The notes under the pieces were generated by a model. The model did no database searches and was not told the origin of the DNA. It saw only the letters and a list, made by a program, of their open reading frames with translations. A DNA stretch of 21,398 nucleotides from Gp6-AA40 sp050742535 (GTDB taxonomy: Bacteria; Acidobacteriota; Vicinamibacteria; Vicinamibacterales; UBA2999): the NCBI GenBank assembly GCA_050742535.1, contig JBOGIQ010000068.1, positions 1 to 21,398 on the forward strand, read 5' to 3'. Each line of letters starts with the position of its first letter. Within the stretch, counting starts at the first letter, position 1. This document shows positions 6,854 to 14,513 of the stretch, piece after piece. Made by a program: the position numbers and the translations under genes.

Positions 6854-7689
6854 GCGACTTTCCGTACGGCCTGCTGACAGAACGCGAGCAGGTCGCGGTT
6901 GACGAGGTCGGGATGCGTGGCTGTCAGGCCGTGCGGCAGACCCGGGTAATAGATTTCCACCGCGCCTGTGATCAGCTGGGCTGACTTCTTCGCCGAATTG
7001 TGGACCGGCACGATCTGGTCGTCCTCGCCGTGCATGACCAGCGTCGGGACGTCGAACTTCCTGAGGTCTTCGGTGAAGTCGGTTTCGGAAAAGGCCTTGA
7101 TGCTGTCGTAGGAGTTCGCGAGACCGGCCTGCATGCTCCAGAGCCAGAACTGATCGAGCGTCCCCTGGGACACCTGCGCGCCTGGGCGGTTGGCACCGTA
7201 GAACCCCACGGCGAAGTCTTTATAGGTCTGCGCGCGATCCTTCACGATGGCATTTCTCAGGTTGTCGAAGACTTCGAGGGGGAGTCCTTCCGGATTGGTG
7301 GCGGATTTCAACATCAGCGGTGGCACCGCGGCGATAAGAACGGCCTTCACGACACGCTTCGTCCCGTGCCGTCCAATGTAACGCGCGACTTCTCCGCCGC
7401 CGGTCGAGTGGCCCACCATCGTGATGCCCGTGAGATCCAGCGCCTCGATCACGGCGGCCAGATCGTCGGCATACCCGTCCATGTCGTTCCTCGACCAGGC
7501 CTGGCTGGATCGTCCGTGGCCGCGGCGATCGTGTGCCACGCATCGAAACCCATGCTGTGCGAGAAACAGCATCTGGCCGTCCCACATATCCGAGCTCAGC
7601 GGCCATCCGTGCGAAAAGGTGACGACCGGGCCCGTGCCCCAGTCTTTGTAGTAGATCGTCGTGCCGTCCTTGACCGTGATCGTGCTCAT
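6850..7689 (-). CDS. Alpha/beta hydrolase of the non-haem chloroperoxidase type
   Basis: A 279-residue alpha/beta hydrolase closely matching cofactor-free (non-haem) chloroperoxidases. Landmarks are FSHGWPLSSDMWDGQM, HDRRGHGRS, the nucleophile elbow VGHSTGGGEVARYIGRHG with Ser95, the acid in MHGEDDQIVP (Asp223 or Asp224) and His253 in GLPHGLTATHPD. Such enzymes are serine esterases whose halogenation comes from promiscuous perhydrolysis (peracid formation); the natural role is usually ester hydrolysis. There is no signal peptide. ATG 7689 follows GAGGAGAC at suitable spacing. Its position behind the ergothioneine genes suggests a stress-related or detoxification role, which is inference. Confidence 0.9.
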   Translation of the reverse strand: MSTITVKDGTTIYYKDWGTGPVVTFSHGWPLSSDMWDGQMLFLAQHGFRCVAHDRRGHGRSSQAWSRNDMDGYADDLAAVIEALDLTGITMVGHSTGGGEVARYIGRHGTKRVVKAVLIAAVPPLMLKSATNPEGLPLEVFDNLRNAIVKDRAQTYKDFAVGFYGANRPGAQVSQGTLDQFWLWSMQAGLANSYDSIKAFSETDFTEDLRKFDVPTLVMHGEDDQIVPVHNSAKKSAQLITGAVEIYYPGLPHGLTATHPDLVNRDLLAFCQQAVRKVA

Positions 7690-7764
7690 GCGTGTCTCCT
7701 CGTCTCCTCAGCATCGCGTCGGAGGGAGGGGCGCGCCTATGCAGATCGCGACATCGAAAAACGA

Positions 7765-8034
7765 CTAGTACTCCGCGAACTCGTCGTCGGGATAGCAGAA
7801 CAGCCAGCGCTCCCCGGGCTCTGCGGACGCAATCACCGGATGCCCGCTGCTCCTGGCATGTTTCGTCGCGTGGCGATTGGGTGAGTTGTCGCAGCACAGC
7901 GTCGAGCCGCAGCGCTGGCAGGTGCGGAGATGAACCCAGTCGGATCCGATCTGTATGCACTCATCGCACACGCGTTCCTTCGGCTGCTTGACGGTAGTGA
8001 TTGCCGTGATGTGCTCACATCCGCTGATTTGCAT
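7765..8034 (-). CDS. UBP-type zinc finger protein
   Basis: An 89-residue protein consisting of one ubiquitin-protease-type zinc finger (zf-UBP). Ligand candidates are Cys6, His8, Cys23, Cys26 (CDEC), Cys39, Cys42 (CQRC), Cys47, His55, His59 and His65, enough for more than one zinc ion. The signature WVHLRTCQRCGSTLCCD and the tail RWLFCYPDDEFAEY are typical of bacterial stand-alone members. In eukaryotes the domain recognises the ubiquitin C-terminus; the bacterial role is unknown. ATG 8034 has GAGGA seven bases upstream and fits the usual family length. An alternative ATG at 8091, overlapping the egtD stop as TGATG, would add 19 residues with no recognised features. Confidence 0.87.
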   Translation of the reverse strand: MQISGCEHITAITTVKQPKERVCDECIQIGSDWVHLRTCQRCGSTLCCDNSPNRHATKHARSSGHPVIASAEPGERWLFCYPDDEFAEY

Positions 8035-8090
8035 CGGCGTGTCCTCGAGCCCTCGCGTGGGCGTAGCGACGTTCGCGTTCCCCGGAGGCA

Positions 8091-9068
8091 TCAGACGGCC
8101 TCCGCCAGAGTCAGGGCAAACCGGTCGTCCTCGTCGATCCACTGCGCGGCAACCGCGAATCCGCAGGACTGCAGCAAACCCGTGACGCCGTCGGGCGAAT
8201 ACTTGTACGAGCTTTCGGTCCAGATTCGCTCGCCCGCCTCGAAGTGCATGTCGAGTTCCGCGCGATCGACGCGAACGCGCTGCGCGCAACAGGCGACCAG
8301 ATGCATCTCGACCCGCGATTCGCTGCCGTTCCAGACGGCGTGATGCCGGAACTGGTCCACGTCGAAGTCGGCGCCGAGCTCGCGATTGATCCTGACGAGG
8401 AGATTGCGGTTGAACGCCGCGGTGACACCGAGCGGGTCATCGTACGCGAGCAGGAGCGCGTGCTCGGGTTTCACCAGGTCGACCCCGAGCAGGAGCGCAT
8501 CATGGCGGGAGACGCTGCGGCGCACGTTCGACAGGAATGCCGCCGCACCAGGCGGGTCGAAGTTGCCGATGTTCGATCCGAGGAAGGCAATCAGGCTGCG
8601 GCCGCTGGTGTGTGCCATGGCCTCGCGCAGACCCTCGTCATACGTCGCGCAATGCCTGACGACACTCACGCCTCGGAACTCGCCGACCGTTCGCGCCGCA
8701 AGATCCAGCGCGCGCGGCGACACGTCCACGAGGTGCACCTTTGCAACGCCCGGGAAATTCGCCGCGCCCAGCAGGAGTCCCAATTTGTCACCATTGCCGG
8801 GTCCGAGCTCGACGATCGTCGACAGCCTGGCCGTCCGCCGGAAGATGTCGGCGCGGTGCGCCGCCAGAAGACGCGATTCGGCGCGGGTAATGCCGTACCA
8901 CGGAAGGCGGCAAATCGCATCGAACACCGCCGAGCCAAGTGCATCGTAGAAATACTCCGATGGCAGTTGGCGGGGTGTCAGCGACAGGTAATAGCGGACG
9001 TCGCCGGCGAACTGCGCCTGGACGCTGGTCTCTCTCGAAGCCGTGATCGACATCGCCGACCGTGTCAT
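8091..9068 (-). CDS. egtD: L-histidine N(alpha)-methyltransferase EgtD
   Basis: A 325-residue SAM-dependent methyltransferase. It trimethylates L-histidine to hercynine, the first step of ergothioneine synthesis. Visible features are the N-terminal PSEYFYDALGSAVFDAICRL, PWYGITRAES, the SAM-binding VELGPGNGDKLGLLL (residues 86-100), FLGSNIGNFDP and the C-terminal ESSYKYSPDG, all in the order and spacing of EgtD. Length is close to the family norm (about 320). ATG 9068 overlaps the egtB TGA (ATGA), so I prefer it over the longer frame that opens at 9128 inside egtB. The enzyme is cytoplasmic and works directly upstream of EgtB in the pathway. Confidence 0.95.
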   Translation of the reverse strand: MTRSAMSITASRETSVQAQFAGDVRYYLSLTPRQLPSEYFYDALGSAVFDAICRLPWYGITRAESRLLAAHRADIFRRTARLSTIVELGPGNGDKLGLLLGAANFPGVAKVHLVDVSPRALDLAARTVGEFRGVSVVRHCATYDEGLREAMAHTSGRSLIAFLGSNIGNFDPPGAAAFLSNVRRSVSRHDALLLGVDLVKPEHALLLAYDDPLGVTAAFNRNLLVRINRELGADFDVDQFRHHAVWNGSESRVEMHLVACCAQRVRVDRAELDMHFEAGERIWTESSYKYSPDGVTGLLQSCGFAVAAQWIDEDDRFALTLAEAV

Positions 9069-10375
9069 ACGGCATCCGTCGCGAGACGGAACGTCGCGTA
9101 GACATACGGATAGTGCGGCCGGAACCAATTACGGAACGACGGCCGCAGCAGCTCCATCGCAGTCGCCGGCGATGCGCCTTTCATGACGTAGTGGCGGCCA
9201 TCGAAGAAGTCTGCCGAGTACTCGGGGTATGAGGACATCGGACGAAAGCCAGGGAAAGGCGCGAACGTCGTGCTGGTCCACTCCCATCCATTGCCGACAA
9301 GATCGTGCACGCCGAACGCGCTTGTGCCCATCGAACGACTGCCTGCTGGTTCCGGGTCCCACGCTGAAAAGTCGAACACACCGTGGTGAGGCCGGGGGTC
9401 ATCATCACCCCATGGATGTCTGCGCTCCTCACCATTCGGCGTGCCGAACGCAGCGCGTTGAAACTCCGCCTCGGTCGGCAGCCGTGCGCCGCGCCACCGT
9501 GCAAACGCGCATGCCTCGGCATGACTCACATACACGGGCCACGCGAGCGGAAGCGGGATCCACTCGAACATGCCGCGCCAGTACCATTCCCCGTCCCGGC
9601 GCTCCCAGAAAGCCGGACGGGTTCCACCCGCCTCGACAAACTCCAGAAACCGCGCGTTGGTGACGTCATGCTCCTCGATGGCGAAGGCATCAACACCGAC
9701 ACGATGCGCGGGAAACTCGTTGTCCCAGCCGAAGGCGAGGGATGCCCGGTCAACGCCGAGCGTGGCGATGCCCGAAGGGATACGTATCCATTCCGCCGAT
9801 GGTGGCGCACCCGCTGTGCGCGGCACGTAACCGGAAGGCCGTTGTTTCTGGTGATGCGGCAGTCGATGCCACATGTACAGGAGCGTCTCCTGATGCATCG
9901 CCTCGTGCTCGAGAATCGCGTGCGCCGCTTCAGCCCGATCCAGCAGCGCGTGGCCGGGCCGATCCAGATCGATGTTCATCAGCGCGTCGAGCACACGCCG
10001 ATCGGCCTCGTCTGCGAACGCCCGCACCACTGCCCGGTCAGGCCATGCGTCGGCGGCACGTGCGGACGACTGCGCCACCTCGGACGGACTCGTGACGCCG
10101 TAGCCGTTCTTTGGCGAAGGCGGATCGATGCCGCGCGCAAACAGACGTTCGAGGTGCGGGTCGATCACCGGACCGCCCAGTGCACGTTTCACCAACGTGT
10201 TGAAGCTGAACGCCGGCAGGTGTCCCTCATAGAACACGATCGGATGACGGAGGTCGATCGGCCGGCTGTAGTACGTCTCCTCGGAGAGAAGCTCGAACAG
10301 CGCGCGAGAGCGCGCGCGGTTCCGGCGATACGCCTCTGCCACCGTTGGCGCTGCGGCGGTCGAAGCAGGCGTCAT
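9065..10375 (-). CDS. egtB: Ergothioneine sulfoxide synthase EgtB
   Basis: A 436-residue non-haem iron enzyme. It couples hercynine to a cysteine-type thiol donor and oxygen, giving a sulfoxide. The N-terminal DinB-like domain holds the iron ligands His52 (EGHLPAF) and the HxxxHxE motif His157/His161/Glu163. The C-terminal formylglycine-generating-enzyme-like (FGE-sulfatase) domain spans about residues 205-430 (WIRIPSGIATLGV; LPTEAEFQRAAFG; VGNGWEWTSTTF; FRLATDAV). ATG 10375 follows GGAGGGAG and overlaps the DUF5996 stop as ATGA. Whether gamma-glutamylcysteine or free cysteine is used cannot be decided by eye. No egtA, egtC or egtE is nearby, so those steps must be encoded elsewhere or bypassed. 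Confidence 0.95.
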   Translation of the reverse strand: MTPASTAAAPTVAEAYRRNRARSRALFELLSEETYYSRPIDLRHPIVFYEGHLPAFSFNTLVKRALGGPVIDPHLERLFARGIDPPSPKNGYGVTSPSEVAQSSARAADAWPDRAVVRAFADEADRRVLDALMNIDLDRPGHALLDRAEAAHAILEHEAMHQETLLYMWHRLPHHQKQRPSGYVPRTAGAPPSAEWIRIPSGIATLGVDRASLAFGWDNEFPAHRVGVDAFAIEEHDVTNARFLEFVEAGGTRPAFWERRDGEWYWRGMFEWIPLPLAWPVYVSHAEACAFARWRGARLPTEAEFQRAAFGTPNGEERRHPWGDDDPRPHHGVFDFSAWDPEPAGSRSMGTSAFGVHDLVGNGWEWTSTTFAPFPGFRPMSSYPEYSADFFDGRHYVMKGASPATAMELLRPSFRNWFRPHYPYVYATFRLATDAV

Positions 10376-11277
10376 GTTCCGACACTCCCTCCGGGCCGCT
10401 CGAGTGCCTTTCGGTCCCAACCGGCGAGCGTCGCACCCCACATATATGTGCTGTCGACAAATGCCCGCAACGCCCGCTCCGGAGACGGTGACCGCCGAAC
10501 CGCTTCATACGGCAGGAGGAATTCCCCGAGCTCGGCGTGATAGACGGCCGCATCCGGTTCTACGCGAGCTTCTTTGAAACCGACCGGCTCGGGCGCACTG
10601 TAGGCATAAAACACCGGCTCCGGGACGTTTCCTCCGCCCGGCCAGAAGCCATGGCTGATGACTTCGTGCGAGTAGGCGTCGCGCATGAACGCTGGCCCTT
10701 CGCGCGGCGGCGCTGGCCGGCCCGAAAAGCGCGTCAGCGCCAGATCGAAGCTGCCCCAGAAGAAGTTCAGTGGGCTCGTCTTGCCGATAAAGCGGCATCG
10801 AGACGATGTGAGGACGTGGCCGACCTTCAGCAGAATCTGCCAGACGCGATTCGCGTAGACGGGGTCGTAGCTGTGATGGAGCGTGTCTGCTTCGAAGCGA
10901 ATCGGCGATGCGATCTCGACCGGCATCGACCAGATTGTGACTGGGAGCTGCATGTCGCACAGCGTCGCCATCGTCTCGGAATAGAAATCCGCGACGGATC
11001 GTGGCAGCAGTGGAACGGCCCGCGTCTCGCCGTCCGAGACCGCAATAACCAGCTGGTGTTCGATCATGTCGAACTGCATGGTGAAGCTGCGCGGTCCGCA
11101 TGGAAGAGTCGCCGTGCTGAAACCCCGACTGGTCAGCTGGAGGGCGGTGCCCCAGCAATGGTTCAGCGCGGGCGCCCTGGCAAGGGCCACCTTGCCGACA
11201 ACCTGCGTCCACATATGAAGGGTCGCGTAGGTATCTTTCCACGCGTCGTACGGCAAGGCCGGCCAGTCGACGTCCAT
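10372..11277 (-). CDS. DUF5996 family protein
   Basis: A 301-residue protein with the DUF5996 pattern: WPALPYDAWKDTYATLHMWTQVVGKV at the N-terminus, HCWGTALQLTSRGFSTATLP, QFDMIEHQLVI, RFIGKTSPLNFFWGSFDLALTRFSGR, HEVISHGFWPGG and the C-terminal FVDSTYMWGATLAGWDR. No catalytic motif of a known enzyme class stands out, though several conserved His and Trp residues occur (HMW, HCW, SHEVISHGFW). No signal peptide or membrane segment is visible. It is the first gene of the ergothioneine operon and overlaps egtB by 4 nt, so a role linked to thiol or stress metabolism is an inference from position only. The start at ATG 11277 has a weak Shine-Dalgarno. Confidence 0.85.
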   Translation of the reverse strand: MDVDWPALPYDAWKDTYATLHMWTQVVGKVALARAPALNHCWGTALQLTSRGFSTATLPCGPRSFTMQFDMIEHQLVIAVSDGETRAVPLLPRSVADFYSETMATLCDMQLPVTIWSMPVEIASPIRFEADTLHHSYDPVYANRVWQILLKVGHVLTSSRCRFIGKTSPLNFFWGSFDLALTRFSGRPAPPREGPAFMRDAYSHEVISHGFWPGGGNVPEPVFYAYSAPEPVGFKEARVEPDAAVYHAELGEFLLPYEAVRRSPSPERALRAFVDSTYMWGATLAGWDRKALERPGGSVGT

Positions 11278-11478
11278 ACGGCGATGCTATTCAAAGCCGC
11301 TCATCTCCGATGTGCGCTTTCGGTCATCGAGCGCGTGCAAGGAATTCACGGTGGCAGAGTCATCGCGATCTGATGCTCGCCGGTAGTGCATAGTTCCCGA
11401 CTTTCTGCGCGCGTACAACTCACTGCTGGCGTTCGTGCTGCGTGGAGTACGGGAAACGCTGAGGGCGAGGTGAATGCG
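11278..11478. other. Divergent intergenic region between DUF5996-egt and epoxide hydrolase operons
   Basis: This 201-nt gap must hold the promoters of both operons. On the minus strand a TTGTAC at about 11421 and a TATGCA at about 11395 are separated by about 20 nt, which is too long for a good sigma70 promoter. I find no clear operator palindrome, terminator or RNA fold. A 34-codon minus-strand frame in the gap lacks support. Confidence 0.25.
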
Positions 11479-12693
11479 ATGACTCAAGCAACGGCGACCA
11501 GGCCGCGCACACAGACCGTTGACCGGGACGCCATCCGCCCGTTTCGGGTGAGCATTCCGGAACAGGATCTCGTCGAGCTTCGCCGCAGGATCGCGGCTAC
11601 GCGCTGGCCGACCAGGGAACTCGTCGGCGATCGGTCGCAGGGCGTGCAGCTCGCGACGCTGCGGGAGCTCGCCCGCTACTGGTCGACCGAGTACGACTGG
11701 CGCAAATGCGAGGCACGACTGAACGCGCTGCCGCAGTTCACGACCGAGATCGACGGGGTGGAGATCCACTTCATCCACGTCAGGTCCCGGCACGAGAACG
11801 CGTTGCCGCTGATCATGACGCACGGCTGGCCCGGATCGGTTATCGAGCTGCTGGAGACCGTCGGTCCGCTGACCGACCCGACGGCGCACGGTGGCACTCC
11901 CGACGACGCATTCCATCTGGTGTTGCCGTCGTTGCCTGGCTACGGCTTCTCGGGCGAGCCGACCGAGCTCGGCTGGGAGTCCGGCCGCATCGGCCGCGCG
12001 TGGGCGGTGCTGATGAAGCGCCTCGGCTACACGCGCTATGTCGCTCAGGGAGGCGACGTGGGCGCCGCCGTCACGGACGCGATGGGTCGCCAGGCGCCCG
12101 ATGGGCTGCGCGGCATCCATATCAACCTGCTCGTGGCGTCGATTGGTCTGGGGGACAAACTGCCGGCGGAGTCCGAGCAGGAACGCGCGACGCACGAAGC
12201 GGTCAAGAGGTTCACGACGGACGGCTTCGGCTACTTCCTGGAGCAGTCCACCCGGCCGCAGACGATCGGCTACTCTCTCCTGGATTCACCCGTCGGGCTC
12301 GCGGCCTGGTTGCTCGACCACGACACGGACAGCTACTACAAGATCTCCCGCGCGTTCGTAGACGGCCAGCCCGTGGGCAAGCTCACCCGGGAGACCATCG
12401 TCGACAACATCACGCTGTACTGGCTGACGGGCACGGGCGCCCCGGCCGCCCGCTGGTACTGGGAGCTCGGACGCGCCCAGGCGGCCGGCCAGGCTCCTCC
12501 GCCGGTCTCCGTTCCGGTCGGCTTCACGACATTCCCCGGCGAGATCTTCGCTGCCCCGCGCAGCTGGGTCGAGACGGTCTACCCCGGACTCACCTACTTC
12601 AACGCGGTCGACCGCGGCGGACACTTCGCGGCGTGGGAGGAGCCGCAGCTCTTCTCCACCGAGGTGCGGGCTGCATTCAGCTCACTGCGCTAA
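11479..12693 (+). CDS. Epoxide hydrolase (EHN-type)
   Basis: A 404-residue alpha/beta hydrolase with the N-terminal epoxide-hydrolase segment (EHN; IRPFRVSIPEQDLVELRRRI ... TRWP, about residues 14-40). The oxyanion motif is HGWPGS, the nucleophile Asp is in AQGGDVGAAVTD, and the C-terminal catalytic His is in DRGGHFAAWEEPQLF. Asp instead of Ser in the nucleophile elbow marks it as an epoxide hydrolase of the microsomal/juvenile-hormone type, which opens epoxides to diols through an ester intermediate. ATG 11479 lies 8 nt after a GAGGGCGAGG sequence; GTG 11470 is the alternative. No signal peptide is visible. The natural substrate is unknown; xenobiotic or lipid-derived epoxides are possible. 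The DUF6875 gene follows after 2 nt. Confidence 0.92.
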   Translation: MTQATATRPRTQTVDRDAIRPFRVSIPEQDLVELRRRIAATRWPTRELVGDRSQGVQLATLRELARYWSTEYDWRKCEARLNALPQFTTEIDGVEIHFIHVRSRHENALPLIMTHGWPGSVIELLETVGPLTDPTAHGGTPDDAFHLVLPSLPGYGFSGEPTELGWESGRIGRAWAVLMKRLGYTRYVAQGGDVGAAVTDAMGRQAPDGLRGIHINLLVASIGLGDKLPAESEQERATHEAVKRFTTDGFGYFLEQSTRPQTIGYSLLDSPVGLAAWLLDHDTDSYYKISRAFVDGQPVGKLTRETIVDNITLYWLTGTGAPAARWYWELGRAQAAGQAPPPVSVPVGFTTFPGEIFAAPRSWVETVYPGLTYFNAVDRGGHFAAWEEPQLFSTEVRAAFSSLR

Positions 12694-12695
12694 CG

Positions 12696-13330
12696 ATGCC
12701 AACACACACTACCAATCTCTTTCTCCTCGAAGATCTCGAGGACATCGGAAGGACGAGCGAGCTCGAGAGACGAGAGCTCGATGCGCTTCAGGCGGTTGGG
12801 GAGTGGATCAAGACCTTCGTGGTCAGGCCTCACAAAGATCTGGGCCGCGCTGGGCCCGTCTGTCCCTTCGTGCCTGGGGCCCTGGAACGCAGAACATTCT
12901 GGCTGACGGCGGCGACGACGCCAAATACAAGGTGATCGTCGTTGTGTTCACTGACTTGCCGCCTGATCGCGCGCCAGGCGTCTTCGACGGCGTCCTGGCG
13001 CAGCTTGCAGTGGCGGCATATGCGGAAGATGGAATCGTGTTCGGGCCGTTCTTCGAAGGCCATCAGGGGACTGCGATATACAACTCGAACTTCCGGCCGT
13101 TCAGATCGCCCGTGCCGTTTCTGTTCGTGAGGCATGGGGTCATCAGCGACTGGAAGTTCTTCCTGGACAAGAAGGACTGGCTCAGCTTGTGGGCGCGTCG
13201 CTTTGGAGAATCCGCAGTCCACGCGCTCGCTGAGGAGCTACGGCACTTGCCATGGCGGGAGCAGCCAGTACTGGACGAGGCTATTGCACTGGTTCAATCC
13301 GGAGCATCGCCCCGTCGTCCTCATCGGTGA
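12696..13330 (+). pseudogene. DUF6875 family gene interrupted by a frameshift
   Basis: Two adjacent frames together encode one DUF6875 protein. The 5' part (12696-12935) runs from ATG 12696 through VGEWIKTFVVRPHKDLGRAG and PVCPFVPGALERRTFWLT, then hits TGA. The 3' part is in the -1 frame and continues as DDAKYKVIVVVFTDLPPDRA, GIVFGPFFEGHQGTAIYNSNF, RPFRSPVPFLFVRHGVISDW and FFLDKKDWLSLWARRFG, which are the conserved later blocks. The junction lies at about 12900-12925 and is explained by loss of one base (or gain of two). No slippery heptamer is present, so programmed shifting is unlikely; a true mutation or an assembly error is more likely. The 3' end overlaps the converging dehydrogenase gene by about 50 nt. 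DUF6875 function is unknown. Confidence 0.78.
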
Positions 13331-14513
13331 GCACATAGAGGAGCCCGTCCGGGCCCTGACGCACGTCCCGAATGCGCTGATGGAGCTGCATCAGCAACGT
13401 CTCGCGGCGCAGCTCTCCAAGCGCCTCGTTGAAGACGACGCGCTCGAGGCCGCCCGTTCCGGGCACTTCGCCGCGCCGCGCGCTGCCGACAAACAGATTG
13501 CCGCGCCAGGCTGGAAAGCGATCACCGGTGTAGAACGTCAGCCCCGTTGGCGCAATCGACGGCAGCCACACGACGGCCGGTGTCTCGATGCCCGGGCCGA
13601 ACGGACTGTCGACGAGCGACGAACCATCGTAGTTGCGCCCGTAGCTGTAGCGGGGCCAGCCATAGTTGCGCCCGGGGCGGATGACGTTCACCTCGTCGCC
13701 GCCATTTGGTCCGTGCTCCGCGTTGAGCACCGCACCGGTCACCGGGTGCACGGTCAGGCCGAGTTGATCGCGATGACCGTATGAGTAAATTTCCGGCCGC
13801 ACGTTCGGCTTGCCGGCGAACGGATTGTCCGGCGGCGCCGTGCCATCGTCGCGGAGCCGCAGCACCTTGCCGTAGACGTTGTCCAGCAGCTGCGCCTTGT
13901 CGTTGAACGGCGCACCGGTCGTCAGATACAGCGTGCCGTCCGGAGCAAACGCCATGCGTGATCCGCTCGGCGCTTCCCACTCGCCGGTGAACAACTCCTT
14001 CACGTCCGTGAGCGCCTTGCCGTCGAATCGCCCGCGCGCGACGGTAATCGCCGTCTGCCGCTGCGGCGGCCTCTTCGGATCCGCGTTCGGGACAGTCGGC
14101 CCCGGCTTGTTGTAGGTGAAGTAGACGAAACGGTTCTCCGCGAACTTCGGGTGCAGCGCGACCTCGTGCAGTCCGCCATTGCGCAGCGGCGGCGTGATCT
14201 GCGTGATGCCGGCGACCGGCTCCGGATCGAGGAACGCGGCCTTGCCACCGGCTCCGGTCGCGTTGCGGACGATTCGCAGCTGCGACGCACGAATCGCCAC
14301 GAGCGCATCGCCGTTCGGCAGAAAGGCCATGCTGAAGGGATGCGGCAAACCGCGGATGACCGGGGTGACCCGAATCTTCGGGTGCTCGGCGGTTTCGAAC
14401 GTATAGGACGGCTCGGAGAGCGTCGGCGGTTTGAAGCCGATGTTCGCCGGCTGCTGGCCGGCAACCGCCGTGACGAGCAGCAGGGCTACGACGAGTGCAG
14501 TGAGCGTCCTCAC
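13281..14513 (-). CDS. PQQ-dependent sugar dehydrogenase (soluble, secreted)
   Basis: A 410-residue beta-propeller enzyme of the soluble glucose/sorbosone dehydrogenase family. The signal peptide is visible (MRTLTALVVALLLVTAVAGQ, mature start near residue 20). Propeller landmarks are LPHPFSMAFLPNGDALVAIR, GGLHEVALHPKFAENRFVYF with the probable catalytic His116, SGSRMAFAPDGTLYLTTG, YSYGHRDQLGLTVHP and AEHGPNGGDEVNVIRPGRNYGWP; the last two are the conserved PQQ-site blocks. It should oxidise a sugar or related alcohol in the periplasm. GTG 14513 overlaps the upstream TGA as GTGA, which places the start right at the signal peptide; the longer frame to 14669 is a shadow. No PQQ biosynthesis gene is in the window. 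Confidence 0.9.
   Translation of the reverse strand: MRTLTALVVALLLVTAVAGQQPANIGFKPPTLSEPSYTFETAEHPKIRVTPVIRGLPHPFSMAFLPNGDALVAIRASQLRIVRNATGAGGKAAFLDPEPVAGITQITPPLRNGGLHEVALHPKFAENRFVYFTYNKPGPTVPNADPKRPPQRQTAITVARGRFDGKALTDVKELFTGEWEAPSGSRMAFAPDGTLYLTTGAPFNDKAQLLDNVYGKVLRLRDDGTAPPDNPFAGKPNVRPEIYSYGHRDQLGLTVHPVTGAVLNAEHGPNGGDEVNVIRPGRNYGWPRYSYGRNYDGSSLVDSPFGPGIETPAVVWLPSIAPTGLTFYTGDRFPAWRGNLFVGSARRGEVPGTGGLERVVFNEALGELRRETLLMQLHQRIRDVRQGPDGLLYVLTDEDDGAMLRIEPVQ

Noticed and set aside
11287..12195. 302-codon minus-strand frame
   Set aside because: It is antisense to the epoxide hydrolase, which has all catalytic motifs.
12895..12935. Programmed -1 ribosomal frameshift in DUF6875
   Set aside because: No X-XXY-YYZ slippery heptamer or obvious downstream pseudoknot is present; a mutation or sequence error is simpler.
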